Source of the DNA: Lachancea dasiensis
Taxonomy: Eukaryota > Ascomycota > Saccharomycetes > Saccharomycetales > Saccharomycetaceae
DNA: 64,000 nt
Assembly: GCA_900074725.1 (NCBI GenBank)
Contig: LT598461.1
Location: forward strand, 62,001 to 126,000
Direction: 5' to 3'
Shown here: positions 27,792-37,035 of the stretch, piece by piece
Layout: the number at the start of each line of letters is the position of its first letter
Position numbering within the stretch: the stretch's first letter is position 1
Program-made: the position numbers and the translations under genes
The notes under the pieces: generated by a model
The model's input: only the letters and a program-made list of their open reading frames with translations
What the model was told of the DNA's origin: nothing
The model's database searches: none

Positions 27792-28802
27792 ATGGGTTTT
27801 CTCTCAGACCATCCACATACGGCCATCACAGACACCATAGAGCGAGTTGTTTCGTCGAACACCTTCACCTTGGAGGTAGAGCTGGCGTCGCTCATCCAGC
27901 AAATCGGATCCGGCAAGGGCTCGTACGGCTCAGTAACAAACCAAATTGAGGCCGCTCGGTGTATTCGCAAGAAGCTTAAGTATGGTAACCGATTCCAACA
28001 ATCGCGCGCCCTGGAGCTGATGGACCTGTTTGTATCGCAGCGCGTGAAATATCCAGAGATGTACAACGACGCCAAGCTGCTAGATCGGCTCCAGGTCATT
28101 GCACTACGGTCGGAAACGGATGGCAACGGGGTCCGGTACCATGTTAAAATCGTCAAGCAGTGCGTAGGGTATGTTCTGGGTTGGTTGTCCATGATCGAGG
28201 AGTTGGGGCCCAGTCGAAGTTACGATGGGCTCTACCAATTGGGGCGTACCGTGGGATCCAAGTACACTACTCGGGAACGTGCGGAGAGCAGCAGAAGGCG
28301 CAGGGATTTTATGAGCGATGAAGCCGACGCCTCGATGCCCATGTCTGCCGATGAGCGGTACCGCATTCCCCGCATTGACATGGAGAAAGAAGCGCCTCGT
28401 ATACGACTCTTGATCAGCGATGCTCTGGCCACTGCCGTCTCCCTTAAAAACACTTTGAAGACGCTCCCTCCATCTGTCAAGAGCACGGACAGCGAAGAAG
28501 CCACCGCGAAATTCGTCCAGGCCCGCGCGGTTCGCCGTAAGGTGCTGAGGTACCTACAATTGGTCACGGAGGGCGAATTTTTGGGCAGTTTAATACATGC
28601 CAACGAAGAACTGGTGGCTTCGCTGTCTGGCTACGACGAACTGAGCGGCGACGTTGACGTTTCCGATGAACTGACGATTATCTCTTCGGGAGACGAGGAT
28701 GAGGACGAGGGAGACGAAGTATCTGCCCTGTCTTCCACGTTTTCTGGGAGGCCCAATCGCGCCGACTCCAATGACCCCTTTGGCGATCAAAACCGCATCT
28801 GA
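27792..28802 (+). CDS. LSB5: Lsb5, VHS/GAT-type endocytic adaptor
   Basis: 336 residues against 354 for S. cerevisiae Lsb5 (YCL034W). An N-terminal VHS/ENTH-like superhelix spans about residues 10-150 (NTFTLEVELASLIQQIGSG, CIRKKLKYGNRFQQSRALEL), followed by a GAT-like helical region at about 195-290. The C-terminus is acidic and ends with SNDPFGDQNRI, which contains an NPF-like DPF motif used for binding endocytic partners. Lsb5 binds Las17, Sla1 and ubiquitin and acts at the plasma membrane and actin patches. It converges on MXR2. Confidence 0.9.
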   Translation: MGFLSDHPHTAITDTIERVVSSNTFTLEVELASLIQQIGSGKGSYGSVTNQIEAARCIRKKLKYGNRFQQSRALELMDLFVSQRVKYPEMYNDAKLLDRLQVIALRSETDGNGVRYHVKIVKQCVGYVLGWLSMIEELGPSRSYDGLYQLGRTVGSKYTTRERAESSRRRRDFMSDEADASMPMSADERYRIPRIDMEKEAPRIRLLISDALATAVSLKNTLKTLPPSVKSTDSEEATAKFVQARAVRRKVLRYLQLVTEGEFLGSLIHANEELVASLSGYDELSGDVDVSDELTIISSGDEDEDEGDEVSALSSTFSGRPNRADSNDPFGDQNRI

Positions 28803-28935
28803 TTTACACTAGTCATCGGTAAATCCACCTGTAGAGGAAAGCTGCCTACCATGAACAAAATCTCGTGTAACTGTAACAACTAGCCATCTTCATGGGAAGT
28901 CGAAAATTTGAATAAACTTGTAATTGAAGTACAAA

Positions 28936-28993
28936 CATAGTCTTCCTAAAATAAGTACACCTGCCATAGTCTTCCTAAAATAAGTACACCTGC
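28936..28993. repeat. Exact 29-bp tandem duplication
   Basis: Two identical adjacent copies, 28936-28964 and 28965-28993, beginning CATAGTCTTCC and ending ACACCTGC. They lie immediately beyond the stop codon of MXR2, so they would form part of its 3' untranslated region. Confidence 0.9.
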
Positions 28994-28995
28994 CC

Positions 28996-29499
28996 TCACT
29001 TCCCCTCTTTCTTGGTGAAATTCAAGGATACGCTATTCACACAATGCCTGACGTCCTGCGGCAAGCCCAAGCGCTCCTTCCAGCCTTCCCCTTCAAACAC
29101 ATGGCCCAAATGGCCACCACAATTCGCACAACATATTTCCGTTCTCTCCATGTACATTGTTTTGTCCTTATGGTACGTTATCGCGCCCTTCTTGGCCTCC
29201 TCATAGAAAGACGGCCAGCCACATTGGGAGTCAAACTTAGTATCGCTCTTGTAGAGGGGAGCGTTGCAATTGGCACAGTGGTACGTCCCAGATTCTTCGT
29301 TATGCAGATAAGCACCTGTGTGTGGTCTTTCTGTGTGCTTATCACGCAAAACCAGCAGTTGTTCAGCAGTTAACTTAGGGTTCCAGCTTGGAGAGCTCAT
29401 CTCGAGACGAATATTAGTAGAGAATGGTCTTAGACAAGGTCTTGAAACAAGAAGAGGTCTTGAAAAGCTGCGGAAACTGAAAGCAGCTGTCCTGAGCAT
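28996..29499 (-). CDS. MXR2: Methionine-R-sulfoxide reductase, mitochondrial (MsrB type)
   Basis: 167 residues, matching S. cerevisiae Mxr2 (YCL033C, 168 aa). The first ~33 residues are Arg/Ser/Phe-rich without acids (AFSFRSFSRPLLVSRPC), a mitochondrial targeting sequence. The SelR domain has the two zinc CxxC pairs (CANC and CANC), GWPSF, and the catalytic cysteine in RHCVNSVSLNF. It reduces methionine-R-sulfoxide in proteins. An internal ATG at residue 34 could give a cytosolic form. It diverges from EMI1 across 145 bp. Confidence 0.95.
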   Translation of the reverse strand: MLRTAAFSFRSFSRPLLVSRPCLRPFSTNIRLEMSSPSWNPKLTAEQLLVLRDKHTERPHTGAYLHNEESGTYHCANCNAPLYKSDTKFDSQCGWPSFYEEAKKGAITYHKDKTMYMERTEICCANCGGHLGHVFEGEGWKERLGLPQDVRHCVNSVSLNFTKKEGK

Positions 29500-29644
29500 G
29501 TACTAAAGAAAGCTTTCCCTTGCCAGGTTTTATATTCTTAGGTTGGCTTTGAAATTTGCTTAGAAAAAGCCAATATTCAGCTCATCTTTATCACTCAGTC
29601 TTATTAATCAGTAGATAAAGCACAGGAGCAACGCCGACTGCGCC

Positions 29645-29908
29645 ATGACGACGAAATACCCCACTACCATGAGCTGTACAGAGGCTTTTGACCAACTCAG
29701 TGCCTGTTACTCGGTCGGTGGCCAGTTTCGCAACTACTATCGCTACGGTGAGTTCAATGCCTGTAGTAAGCAACTAGAAAAGTTCAAGTTTTGTATTCTA
29801 CATGGTTCAGATCAAGTCAAAGTCCAACAATGGTTCCGCGATCAGGCTGACTTTAACTCCAAACACAGGGGGAGCTCGGATGACATCTGGGAGCCGAAGA
29901 AAGTATAG
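29645..29908 (+). CDS. EMI1: Emi1-like twin CX9C protein
   Basis: 87 residues with two CX9C motifs, C-TEAFDQLSA-C and C-SKQLEKFKF-C, separated by a basic Tyr-rich loop. This is the DUF3128 family, to which S. cerevisiae Emi1 (YDR512C) belongs; Emi1 is needed for early meiotic gene induction and affects mitochondrial DNA stability. The twin CX9C pattern is typical of small intermembrane-space proteins oxidised by Mia40, but location is inferred. It is much shorter than S. cerevisiae Emi1 (187 aa), which has a long tail. Two ATGs (residues 1 and 9) are possible. Confidence 0.85.
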   Translation: MTTKYPTTMSCTEAFDQLSACYSVGGQFRNYYRYGEFNACSKQLEKFKFCILHGSDQVKVQQWFRDQADFNSKHRGSSDDIWEPKKV

Positions 29909-30210
29909 CCGATGACATTTGTCACCAATAGATCCGGCCAATGTTCGTATACTCTGTAAACATATTTCAATTGTCATTTCCATCCCACACAAATACAACT
30001 CGCTATGTACGTATATAAGATCACGAGACACAAAACATTAGTCACATGATACAAAATGTATATCGCGTCATACGAAGATATTGATCACATGACTAGAACA
30101 GGTCCTGGCTCTTGTTCCATATATAGGCCATACCACTGCCAATGGATCGGGTCAGCACTGTCGAAGCATTCTTCGAGGAATAAGATTAGCGGTACATACC
30201 GTTAGCTACT
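29909..30210. other. Intergenic: EMI1 3' region and STE50 promoter
   Basis: Two TCACATGA-type words at about 30042 and 30085 and a TATATA near 30118, ~90 bp before the STE50 ATG. No consensus pheromone response element was seen. Confidence 0.35.
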
Positions 30211-31170
30211 ATGTTAGACGCTACTGACATGGGTACCGAGGCTGGCGCTCCAGAATCTATAAAAAAAGAGGAGCTTCTCGAGTGGGGCGTTGATGAAGTC
30301 CTTACATGGTGCGAACAGAAACTGGCTATAGACGAAAAAGAACTCCCACAAATACGAGAGCGTTTTTACCAAAACGCTATCGATGGGCCGTCTGTTCTGG
30401 AACTCGACTTAGACGATTGCAAGCAACTCTTGAATGAAGATGCGCAGCTAGCAGTGAAATTGAAGCTCGAAATCAACAGGCTGAAACATCAGGAGCACTC
30501 TCAAGAAGAGGACGTGCTGACGATTCTTAACCAGCTTTATTCTACGGTAAGTGAAAAACTGCAGGATTTCCAGGGCCAGTACTCTCGTCTCAGACTTGAT
30601 GTGCTGGAAGTAGTCAAAAAGGATTCCTATACCTCACAGATACAAAATACCCAGAGCTCCAGTGCTCCGCTTCAGGGCAATAGTCATCAGCCGCAGCACG
30701 ATTATTTCGAAGGCCATCGCGTAGTCACGCCAGGTTCTCCTAACAACACGATTGCTATGCGTCAACCGCTGAACAGATCAACATCCAGTGCCACTTCGCA
30801 ACATTTTTCGGTAACTAACAATGCTAGTACCCCTGCTGCTCTTCCCAATACGCAAGCTTCCAGTGGTGCGGGAGCTCCGAGCGGTGTCTCTACCGAACCG
30901 CTGAAACATATGAGAGCTTCTAAGGAAGACTCTTGCGAACGAGTCTTGAAGAGCGCTATGAAACGACATGGCTTAAGCGAACAGGATTGGCGGCAATACG
31001 TCCTGGTTATCTGTTACGGGGACCAAGAACGAATGCTGGAATTAGAGGAAAAGCCAGTACATGTATTTAAAGCCCTGAAAGAGCAGGGTTTGCATCCTGC
31101 CATCATGCTCCGCCAGCGAGGAGACTTTGAAGAAGTCAATGGCGGCTTGACCCCCGGTGGGCGATTGTAG
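30211..31170 (+). CDS. STE50: Ste50, SAM/RA adaptor of MAPK pathways
   Basis: 319 residues against 346 in S. cerevisiae (YCL032W). An N-terminal SAM domain spans about residues 24-93 (WGVDEVLTWCEQKLAI, GPSVLELDLDDCKQLL), a Ser/Thr/Gln-rich linker follows, and a Ras-association domain spans about residues 225-310 (CERVLKSAMKRHGLSEQDWR). Ste50 binds the kinase Ste11 through SAM and Cdc42/Opy2 through RA, and feeds the mating, HOG and filamentation pathways. FUS1, a mating-pathway output, lies 11 kb downstream. The neighbours MXR2 and RRP7 match S. cerevisiae chromosome III. Confidence 0.94.
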   Translation: MLDATDMGTEAGAPESIKKEELLEWGVDEVLTWCEQKLAIDEKELPQIRERFYQNAIDGPSVLELDLDDCKQLLNEDAQLAVKLKLEINRLKHQEHSQEEDVLTILNQLYSTVSEKLQDFQGQYSRLRLDVLEVVKKDSYTSQIQNTQSSSAPLQGNSHQPQHDYFEGHRVVTPGSPNNTIAMRQPLNRSTSSATSQHFSVTNNASTPAALPNTQASSGAGAPSGVSTEPLKHMRASKEDSCERVLKSAMKRHGLSEQDWRQYVLVICYGDQERMLELEEKPVHVFKALKEQGLHPAIMLRQRGDFEEVNGGLTPGGRL

Positions 31171-31283
31171 TTTTCATACACATTAATATTTCCGATAAAA
31201 TGCATTACAACTCCAATGAAAAAAGCTTGATGATTTTATTCTTTACCTAGTATACATGTTGATATAACGTCACTCGAACCCGT

Positions 31284-32204
31284 TCATCCGTATGGGTTGA
31301 ACTTCTTCTTGCTCTTCATTTCTTTGATCTTTTCTTGGTCTTGCTTAAACTTCTTCAGCAGCTCGCTAATCTCCTGTTTCTTTTTCTCTCTGATCTGAAA
31401 TCTATAGAAATCTTGCTTAGCCTTTTTGTCCACCATCGTTGGGGGTTTAACCACTTTTTCATGTTTGAGCAGTGGATTCTTATTGAGAATCTTTTTACGG
31501 ATTGAGTTCAAATTCTTGGTGTTCTTGCCCACCACCAAAGTGAACCCGTCCTCGTCAACGATGGATGACTGGACCTCCTCTTGGGCTTGCTGTTCTCGTT
31601 GCTCAAACAGAGCCATATGTGAGTATATGTCTTCTTTCAAATATTCTGAATCCAAAGGCTTATAAAAATTGACAAAGGTGGTCATCGATGGAGATTCGAA
31701 GGTCCAGTTTGCTAATTTTGATGGCTCAGATAGTTGTGAATATTTGCGTAAAGAGCTCCAAGCGTTTTCAAGACTTGCAGAGTCCACAAACTGCAGTAGA
31801 GCGGTATTCCTAGGAGTGAACCGCTTTTCTTCAGGACTGTCCGTCGACATCAGGTCGGACGTCAGACTAGAAAGATCAACATCGTTCAAACCAAATTCAT
31901 CATGGTAAAGTAGCTGTGAAATATGGGCTACGGACCCCGACTGCTCGAAGATCTGAGCCAGGCCCTTCTTCAAATTCTCCAAATGGGTTAGGAGCGGTAA
32001 GTTGACCAGAAACAAGCAGTTTTGTTCGAGTTCGCTCTTCGATTGGTGCTTTTTCATAAACATGTAGTGTGCAGGGGGCCTAGCTATGGTCTGCGTTTCT
32101 TCATCGCCAGGTCTTTTCAGTCCACTTTTCACTTTATTCGACGGATTCAACTTGAATGGAATGGCCAAAAAGCCATTTTTCATTGAGTCAATGTGAGAAG
32201 TCAT
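31284..32204 (-). CDS. RRP7: Rrp7, 40S ribosome assembly factor
   Basis: 306 residues from the ATG at 32204, close to S. cerevisiae Rrp7 (297 aa). This start is chosen because MKNGFLAIPFKL shortly after it is the conserved Rrp7 N-terminus; the open frame continues 150 bp upstream without similarity. The middle is an RRM-like fold and the C-terminus a long basic helix (KQEISELLKKFKQDQEKIK) ending KKKFNPYG, typical of the family. Rrp7 joins the UTP-C/CK2 module of the small-subunit processome and is needed for 18S rRNA production. It converges on STE50. Confidence 0.92.
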   Translation of the reverse strand: MTSHIDSMKNGFLAIPFKLNPSNKVKSGLKRPGDEETQTIARPPAHYMFMKKHQSKSELEQNCLFLVNLPLLTHLENLKKGLAQIFEQSGSVAHISQLLYHDEFGLNDVDLSSLTSDLMSTDSPEEKRFTPRNTALLQFVDSASLENAWSSLRKYSQLSEPSKLANWTFESPSMTTFVNFYKPLDSEYLKEDIYSHMALFEQREQQAQEEVQSSIVDEDGFTLVVGKNTKNLNSIRKKILNKNPLLKHEKVVKPPTMVDKKAKQDFYRFQIREKKKQEISELLKKFKQDQEKIKEMKSKKKFNPYG

Positions 32205-32384
32205 CTTCCAAAAGCTAACCGGACTCCTCCACCCAAAATTCGATAAAGAGTGTAGGTTCGCGGGGACACTTGTGATGCTTGTTCTCTGGTAGTTGTCGGG
32301 TTGACAATACCAATCTGAATGGTGAAAAAAATATAGATCACGTATAACGAGCACAGTCCTCCGTCATTCGACGCCTGGTGTGAT

Positions 32385-32777
32385 TTATTGGGAACTACCT
32401 TGAGCAAGAGTCTCCGTCTCCTTCATCAACTCGTATAGTTGGTTTACTTGATCTGGGGATAGTTTATCGAGAATCTCGGCCGACAGCGTCGCTTCATGCC
32501 ATTGTCCTTGGGTAATCACATGTAAGTAGTCCTGCCAGGAGGCCAAGAAACCAACAATGTGCAAAGGATTTGAGGTGTCCTTATGCAACTTAAATTCGTT
32601 TTTCACATATTGATCACCTAGCTCGCGTTGTGGACCTGGTAGGTTTTGGTGTTCGCGAAGAATGCGCCTGTACAGCTGCAAAGGTGGTAAAAGAGGTGTA
32701 CTCGGGCGTTCTGGTCTTCTGCCACGCAAATTTGTTCTTGCAGCCGCCTTAAGAAGTGTTCTGGTCCCTTTCACCAT
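32385..32777 (-). CDS. SDH7: Succinate dehydrogenase assembly factor (Sdh7/Acn9)
   Basis: 130 residues from the ATG at 32777 (S. cerevisiae Acn9/Sdh7, YDR511W, 133 aa). The LYR motif is in [15 protein letters not shown], followed by conserved [20 protein letters not shown] and [12 protein letters not shown]. The N-terminus is basic, fitting mitochondrial import. The factor protects the Fe-S subunit Sdh2 from oxidants while complex II is built. The longer frame up to 32855 adds 26 residues without family similarity. It lies between RRP7 (chromosome III) and HIS4 (chromosome III) although its S. cerevisiae orthologue is on chromosome IV, a clean sign of pre-duplication order. Confidence 0.92.
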   Translation of the reverse strand: MVKGTRTLLKAAARTNLRGRRPERPSTPLLPPLQLYRRILREHQNLPGPQRELGDQYVKNEFKLHKDTSNPLHIVGFLASWQDYLHVITQGQWHEATLSAEILDKLSPDQVNQLYELMKETETLAQGSSQ

Positions 32778-33010
32778 TGTCGGTTTTGGCGATCTATGGG
32801 GTATAAGGTATGTGAGAATAATATTAAAGCTTTGAACAGTACGGTTTCGAATCAACGCTCGTTGAACATTACATTTGGTGTCACACTCGCCCTCTAACTA
32901 ACATATGGGAACCAAACTAGTAGACGCTTCGAATAAAGTACAGTAGGAGTTTATTCTATCTACAAACTAGCATACAGTATCATTAATTATATGCAAAGTT
33001 AATTAATTCG

Positions 33011-35437
33011 TTATTGGAAGTTTTCCGGTAGGAGATTCAGCTTCTGCATTCTGATTTTTATAGCATTGCGGTGAGCATCTAGACCTTCAACTTTCGCCAC
33101 ACTCATAACTGCACGGCCGATATTGTCCAATCCTTCTGGCGTCACGCTCTGGGCAGTGATAAACTTCTGGAAGGTGCTTGTGTTGACTCCACTATACTGT
33201 CTAGCATAACCGTAGGTTGGCAAAGTGTGGTTAGTGCCACTGGAGTAGTCGCCACACGATTCTGGGGTGTAAGCACCCACAAAGATACTTCCAGCATTGA
33301 ATACAAGATCGACGTATTTGGCGGCATTTTCGATCTGTAAAATTAAGTGTTCTGGAGCATAGTTGTTTGACATTTGGAAGGCCTCTTCGTAAGAGTCACA
33401 CAAAACAATAGAGCTGTGAGCAATGCACTTGCGAACAATATCGACACGAGGTAGTTCCATGGCCTGGCGGTGGACTGCTTCTTGAATCTCAGCTACTCTC
33501 TTTTCGCTTAAAGCAACACCTACCAAGATGACCTGTGAATCCACACCGTGTTCTGCCTGGGACAACAAGTCCGAGGCGACAAAGTCCGAGTCAGCATTCT
33601 CATCTGAAATAACCAACACTTCACTTGGCCCTGCGGGCATATCGATAGAGCATAGTGCTTGTGTATCATTCTGCACATACATCTTAGCGGCTGTGACGAA
33701 CTGGTTACCAGGGCCCAAAATCTTGTCGACTTTAGGGATAGTCTCGGTACCGTAAGCCATGGCGGCAACAGCCTGAGCACCACCAGCTAATACAATCTTG
33801 GATGCACCCACTTTTTGAGCGACGTAAACAACTTCCGGTGAGACTCTACCATCTGATTTCCGAGGAGGAGAGGCAAAGACAATTTCCTTACATTGGGCAA
33901 CGCGAGCAGGGACACCCAACATAAGAGCTGTGCTTGGTAGTACTGCGGTACCACCTGGGATGTATAGACCCACTTTTTCGATCGGGCGTGGAAAACGTGA
34001 ACAAACGACTCCAGGTTGAGTCTCAACCTGCAGAACTTCTTTTTGAAGTTGGGCCGCATGGAACTTCCGTACATTTTCCATCGATAAATCCAAAGCTTCC
34101 TTCATTTCCTGGGTTAATCCATCCAGGTATTCTTCAGGGAAAGGGGCTTCTAGAACAGGCGATTCAAGATCTACGCCGTCGAACTTGCTCGTTAGCTCGA
34201 TCAAGGCCTTATTACCGTCTTTTCTTACCTTCTCGACAATTGGATTAACCAAATGCATAATGTCCGCAGTCTTCTGAATAGGTCTGCTTAGCGCGGCAGT
34301 AACAGCTGTCTGGTCATGAGCCGAAACCACGTTCAGGTGAATGTTACCATTCGTAGGTTCTTCGTCTTTGGTGGTTTGTGGCTTTGCTTCCTCCTTTACG
34401 AACTTTGGCTTGGCATCACCGGCTCTTCTCGTGACCTTGAGATGCTTAACATGCAAATTCCTCTCCACTTCCTCCAAAGTTACACCACTAGACACTAATT
34501 TTGCCATTGCGAAATAGAATAAATCGGCCGCTTCCCAAGCTACGTCGCGCTTGCTAGAGGCTTCTGTGAGCTCTTCAGCTTCTTCCTTGATCTTGGCCGT
34601 CAACAACTCGGGGTCACTGAAAAGTCTACGGGTATACGACTTTTCTGGTGCATTTTCCATCCTTTGACGAAGAAGCTGCTCAAGCCCCACCAAACCATGC
34701 GGGAAGTCTCCGTAGCATGACGCAGTATTCAAATGACAGAAATCAGACTTTGTGCCTTCCTGCACAACGACAAACTTCAAAGCGTCTCCGTCACAATCTA
34801 GTTGGATGTTGATCAATTTCTGAGTGTTCCCCGAGGTGAGGCCCTTAACCCATATCTCATTCCTAGACCGAGAAAAGTAGACACCGACCTGCTTTTCAAT
34901 AGCCATTTTGAGAGACTCTTTTGAGGAGTATACAAGGCCGAGACAGCGCTCGTGAGTGTCAACAACTAGAGTAGTGTAGAGGTTGTCACTGCGATCCGTC
35001 TTGGCTGTAGCGAGCAAAGCTTGTGCGATTTTCTCCTCGCAAAGGTCGTTGGCATCCACAATGTGCCCTTGGGAAAACTTTTGAACGACACCGAACTGGC
35101 TGGTGTAGCCTGTGCCGTCGTAAACTGCCACTCTGTCACGGGGGATGCCTAGTTCTTCTAGAAGAGTAGCAGACTCCTGCGATTCCACAAAGAGGACAGC
35201 GATGCCGGCGTTCACGAATGCAACAAGGTCATTGTCACTGACGTGATGATTAGCTTTTAGCAGGCCGCATACAAATCTGAACGAAATGTTGTTTTCAATG
35301 AAGGCGGCAGCTTCTGCAACACTGGTTTTTGAGAGATCAATGAGAGCTTGTCCAGTCAGCCCAACATATGGTTTTTTTTGAGTCAAAGCTTCCAGATCTT
35401 GGCCTGACGTGAAAAACGGTAAGATTGGAAAGACCAT
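33011..35437 (-). CDS. HIS4: Trifunctional histidine biosynthesis enzyme
   Basis: 808 residues against 799 in S. cerevisiae. Domains in order: an N-terminal region, the phosphoribosyl-AMP cyclohydrolase block (about 195-250, QLDCDGDALKFVVVQEG, HLNTASCYGDFP), the phosphoribosyl-ATP pyrophosphatase block (about 255-345, KIKEEAEELTEASSKRD), a linker rich in charged residues, and histidinol dehydrogenase (about 375-800, KVGLYIPGGTAVLPSTALML, MPAGPSEVLVI, LSQAEHGVDSQV). It catalyses steps 2, 3, 9 and 10 of histidine synthesis. A Gcn4 site lies in its promoter. Confidence 0.97.
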   Translation of the reverse strand: MVFPILPFFTSGQDLEALTQKKPYVGLTGQALIDLSKTSVAEAAAFIENNISFRFVCGLLKANHHVSDNDLVAFVNAGIAVLFVESQESATLLEELGIPRDRVAVYDGTGYTSQFGVVQKFSQGHIVDANDLCEEKIAQALLATAKTDRSDNLYTTLVVDTHERCLGLVYSSKESLKMAIEKQVGVYFSRSRNEIWVKGLTSGNTQKLINIQLDCDGDALKFVVVQEGTKSDFCHLNTASCYGDFPHGLVGLEQLLRQRMENAPEKSYTRRLFSDPELLTAKIKEEAEELTEASSKRDVAWEAADLFYFAMAKLVSSGVTLEEVERNLHVKHLKVTRRAGDAKPKFVKEEAKPQTTKDEEPTNGNIHLNVVSAHDQTAVTAALSRPIQKTADIMHLVNPIVEKVRKDGNKALIELTSKFDGVDLESPVLEAPFPEEYLDGLTQEMKEALDLSMENVRKFHAAQLQKEVLQVETQPGVVCSRFPRPIEKVGLYIPGGTAVLPSTALMLGVPARVAQCKEIVFASPPRKSDGRVSPEVVYVAQKVGASKIVLAGGAQAVAAMAYGTETIPKVDKILGPGNQFVTAAKMYVQNDTQALCSIDMPAGPSEVLVISDENADSDFVASDLLSQAEHGVDSQVILVGVALSEKRVAEIQEAVHRQAMELPRVDIVRKCIAHSSIVLCDSYEEAFQMSNNYAPEHLILQIENAAKYVDLVFNAGSIFVGAYTPESCGDYSSGTNHTLPTYGYARQYSGVNTSTFQKFITAQSVTPEGLDNIGRAVMSVAKVEGLDAHRNAIKIRMQKLNLLPENFQ

Positions 35438-35742
35438 TCTATAGTAAATTGTCTAAGACTGAAAAGATTGAGTCTGCTTGAACTATTTTAGATTTTCTTA
35501 CAGCTATTCAGCTAGTAGTTACCTAACGTTCAATCTCAGAGCGTATAGTTCAGTCTTTATACCAGTATACTGGGTGAGTCAGGTTTACTCATGCAAGTTT
35601 CAGTTAGCCTCATGCGATGTGGTCGGTACTTCTGAAAATTTTGACCACGAGGTACTCGAGAACTCGAGTACGAAAGACAGTCATCGACAGGGCCCAGTGA
35701 CACCAACGACAGGGAATTGTAGCGCCAGGCTTCTTGGTTTGG
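35438..35742 (-). promoter_or_regulatory. HIS4 promoter with Gcn4 site and an inverted repeat
   Basis: TGAGTCA, the Gcn4 consensus, is at 35575-35581, about 140 bp upstream of the HIS4 ATG; a near match TGAGTCT is at 35469-35475. At 35652-35671 GTACTCGAG and CTCGAGTAC form 9-bp inverted arms around AA. Gcn4 control of HIS4 under amino-acid starvation is well established in S. cerevisiae. Confidence 0.6.
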
Positions 35743-37035
35743 CTAAAATAATTGATCGTTTTCAAACGGGCAGTCTACGCTGTTGTGACCGTCTCTCTCG
35801 CATAAGGCGCACCATTTTTGTCGTCCAGCAGCACGGTCTGCTTTTTTAGGCATATACAGTGGCAATGAGTCGGATTCTGGCTCGTTAGGATCAGAAGCTG
35901 CTGTCAAAGCAGGTGTAGTTGGACGGGTTGAATCATGTTCGAGCTCGCGTATCCTGGCGTTCGCTGTAGCCAATTGAAGAATTAATTTTTCGATTTCCGG
36001 GTTGGGTTCCTGTGTCTCGTTCGTAGTGGCAGGACCCTGTGAGCTTGGTGACAGTTCTTGGGCCAGCTTGCGTTGAACTTCATTAAGCTCTTTAGAAATG
36101 TACTGGTATTCCGAGCTCAGGGACTCGTTTTGCAATTTCAGCTGGTTACGCTCTTTCTCCCATTTTAAAGCGGCGGCTTCATGCGGGGCTGCTCGCTGCT
36201 CGAGGTACTCGACCCTTTCCCGCATTTTCTCATTTTCAGCTTGCAGCTCAGCAATTGTTGAGTCGGTCGGCAGAGCCTGGTGCTGGTGGCGATGTAATTC
36301 TTGAACCTCCAACATCCTCTTTTCGTTTTCGCGTATCTCTGAATGCAGCTCTTCCACAACCGACAGAAGTTGTTCGTGTTCAGTTTCAAAGTATAGTTTC
36401 TGCTTAGCCTGTGAGTCTTTTTCCTTAGCCAGCTGGGCTTGTAGGGTGGAAACCTGCGTTTCCATCTGTTGCAACTTAGTCTCATAGTCATCGATTGCGG
36501 GTTGGACCTCTTCCAGCACAACCCGTTGTTCGCTCAGCAGCCGTTTGCACTGCGCAAGTTCCTGCGATTGTTGATGGAATTTCAAATCTAGGCTGCCACG
36601 GTTGGAACCTGCGCTCGCGTTTCGTTGACGACGGTCTTCACCGTCTACGTCCATAGCGTCGGAAAATGCCGTCGAGCTCTGGCGAGATCCCAAGCGTACC
36701 GGTGTTGGGGACCTAGGAACACTTGACAGCCCAGACCGTGGATCGCTGCCGTGTGACTCACCAAATGTAGTTCGCCGCGAGGAATTGGAAATGGAGGCAG
36801 CATCTATAAGGCTAGAAACTTTCTGCAATTGTATAAAAAGTCCACTTTGTGTGTACTCGGTCTCGAAATACTGCCTGCCTTGGAAACTGCCATCGTTCTT
36901 TCCAATGTTTGCGAGAAGATCAACGCCAACAAATGTGCCTGATTTGCCTTCTACAGGTCCTACATACTTCAATTGACCACGGCCCACATTGGGAATATGG
37001 ATGAAGCAGCCAATTTTCTGCTGGTAATTGTCCAT
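35743..37035 (-). CDS. BIK1: Bik1, CLIP-170 family microtubule plus-end protein
   Basis: 430 residues against 440 in S. cerevisiae. The N-terminal CAP-Gly domain (about residues 8-75) includes GRGQLKYVGPVEGKSGTFVG and KNDGSFQGRQYF. A Ser-rich linker follows, then a long coiled coil from about 155 to 370, and a C-terminal CCHC zinc knuckle (C-AL-C-ERDG-H-NSVD-C) near residue 415-425. Bik1 tracks microtubule plus ends with Bim1 and Kip2, and works in dynein loading and karyogamy. HIS4-BIK1-RNQ1-FUS1 order is as in S. cerevisiae apart from the insertion noted at 39.1-40.8 kb. Confidence 0.95.
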   Translation of the reverse strand: MDNYQQKIGCFIHIPNVGRGQLKYVGPVEGKSGTFVGVDLLANIGKNDGSFQGRQYFETEYTQSGLFIQLQKVSSLIDAASISNSSRRTTFGESHGSDPRSGLSSVPRSPTPVRLGSRQSSTAFSDAMDVDGEDRRQRNASAGSNRGSLDLKFHQQSQELAQCKRLLSEQRVVLEEVQPAIDDYETKLQQMETQVSTLQAQLAKEKDSQAKQKLYFETEHEQLLSVVEELHSEIRENEKRMLEVQELHRHQHQALPTDSTIAELQAENEKMRERVEYLEQRAAPHEAAALKWEKERNQLKLQNESLSSEYQYISKELNEVQRKLAQELSPSSQGPATTNETQEPNPEIEKLILQLATANARIRELEHDSTRPTTPALTAASDPNEPESDSLPLYMPKKADRAAGRQKWCALCERDGHNSVDCPFENDQLF

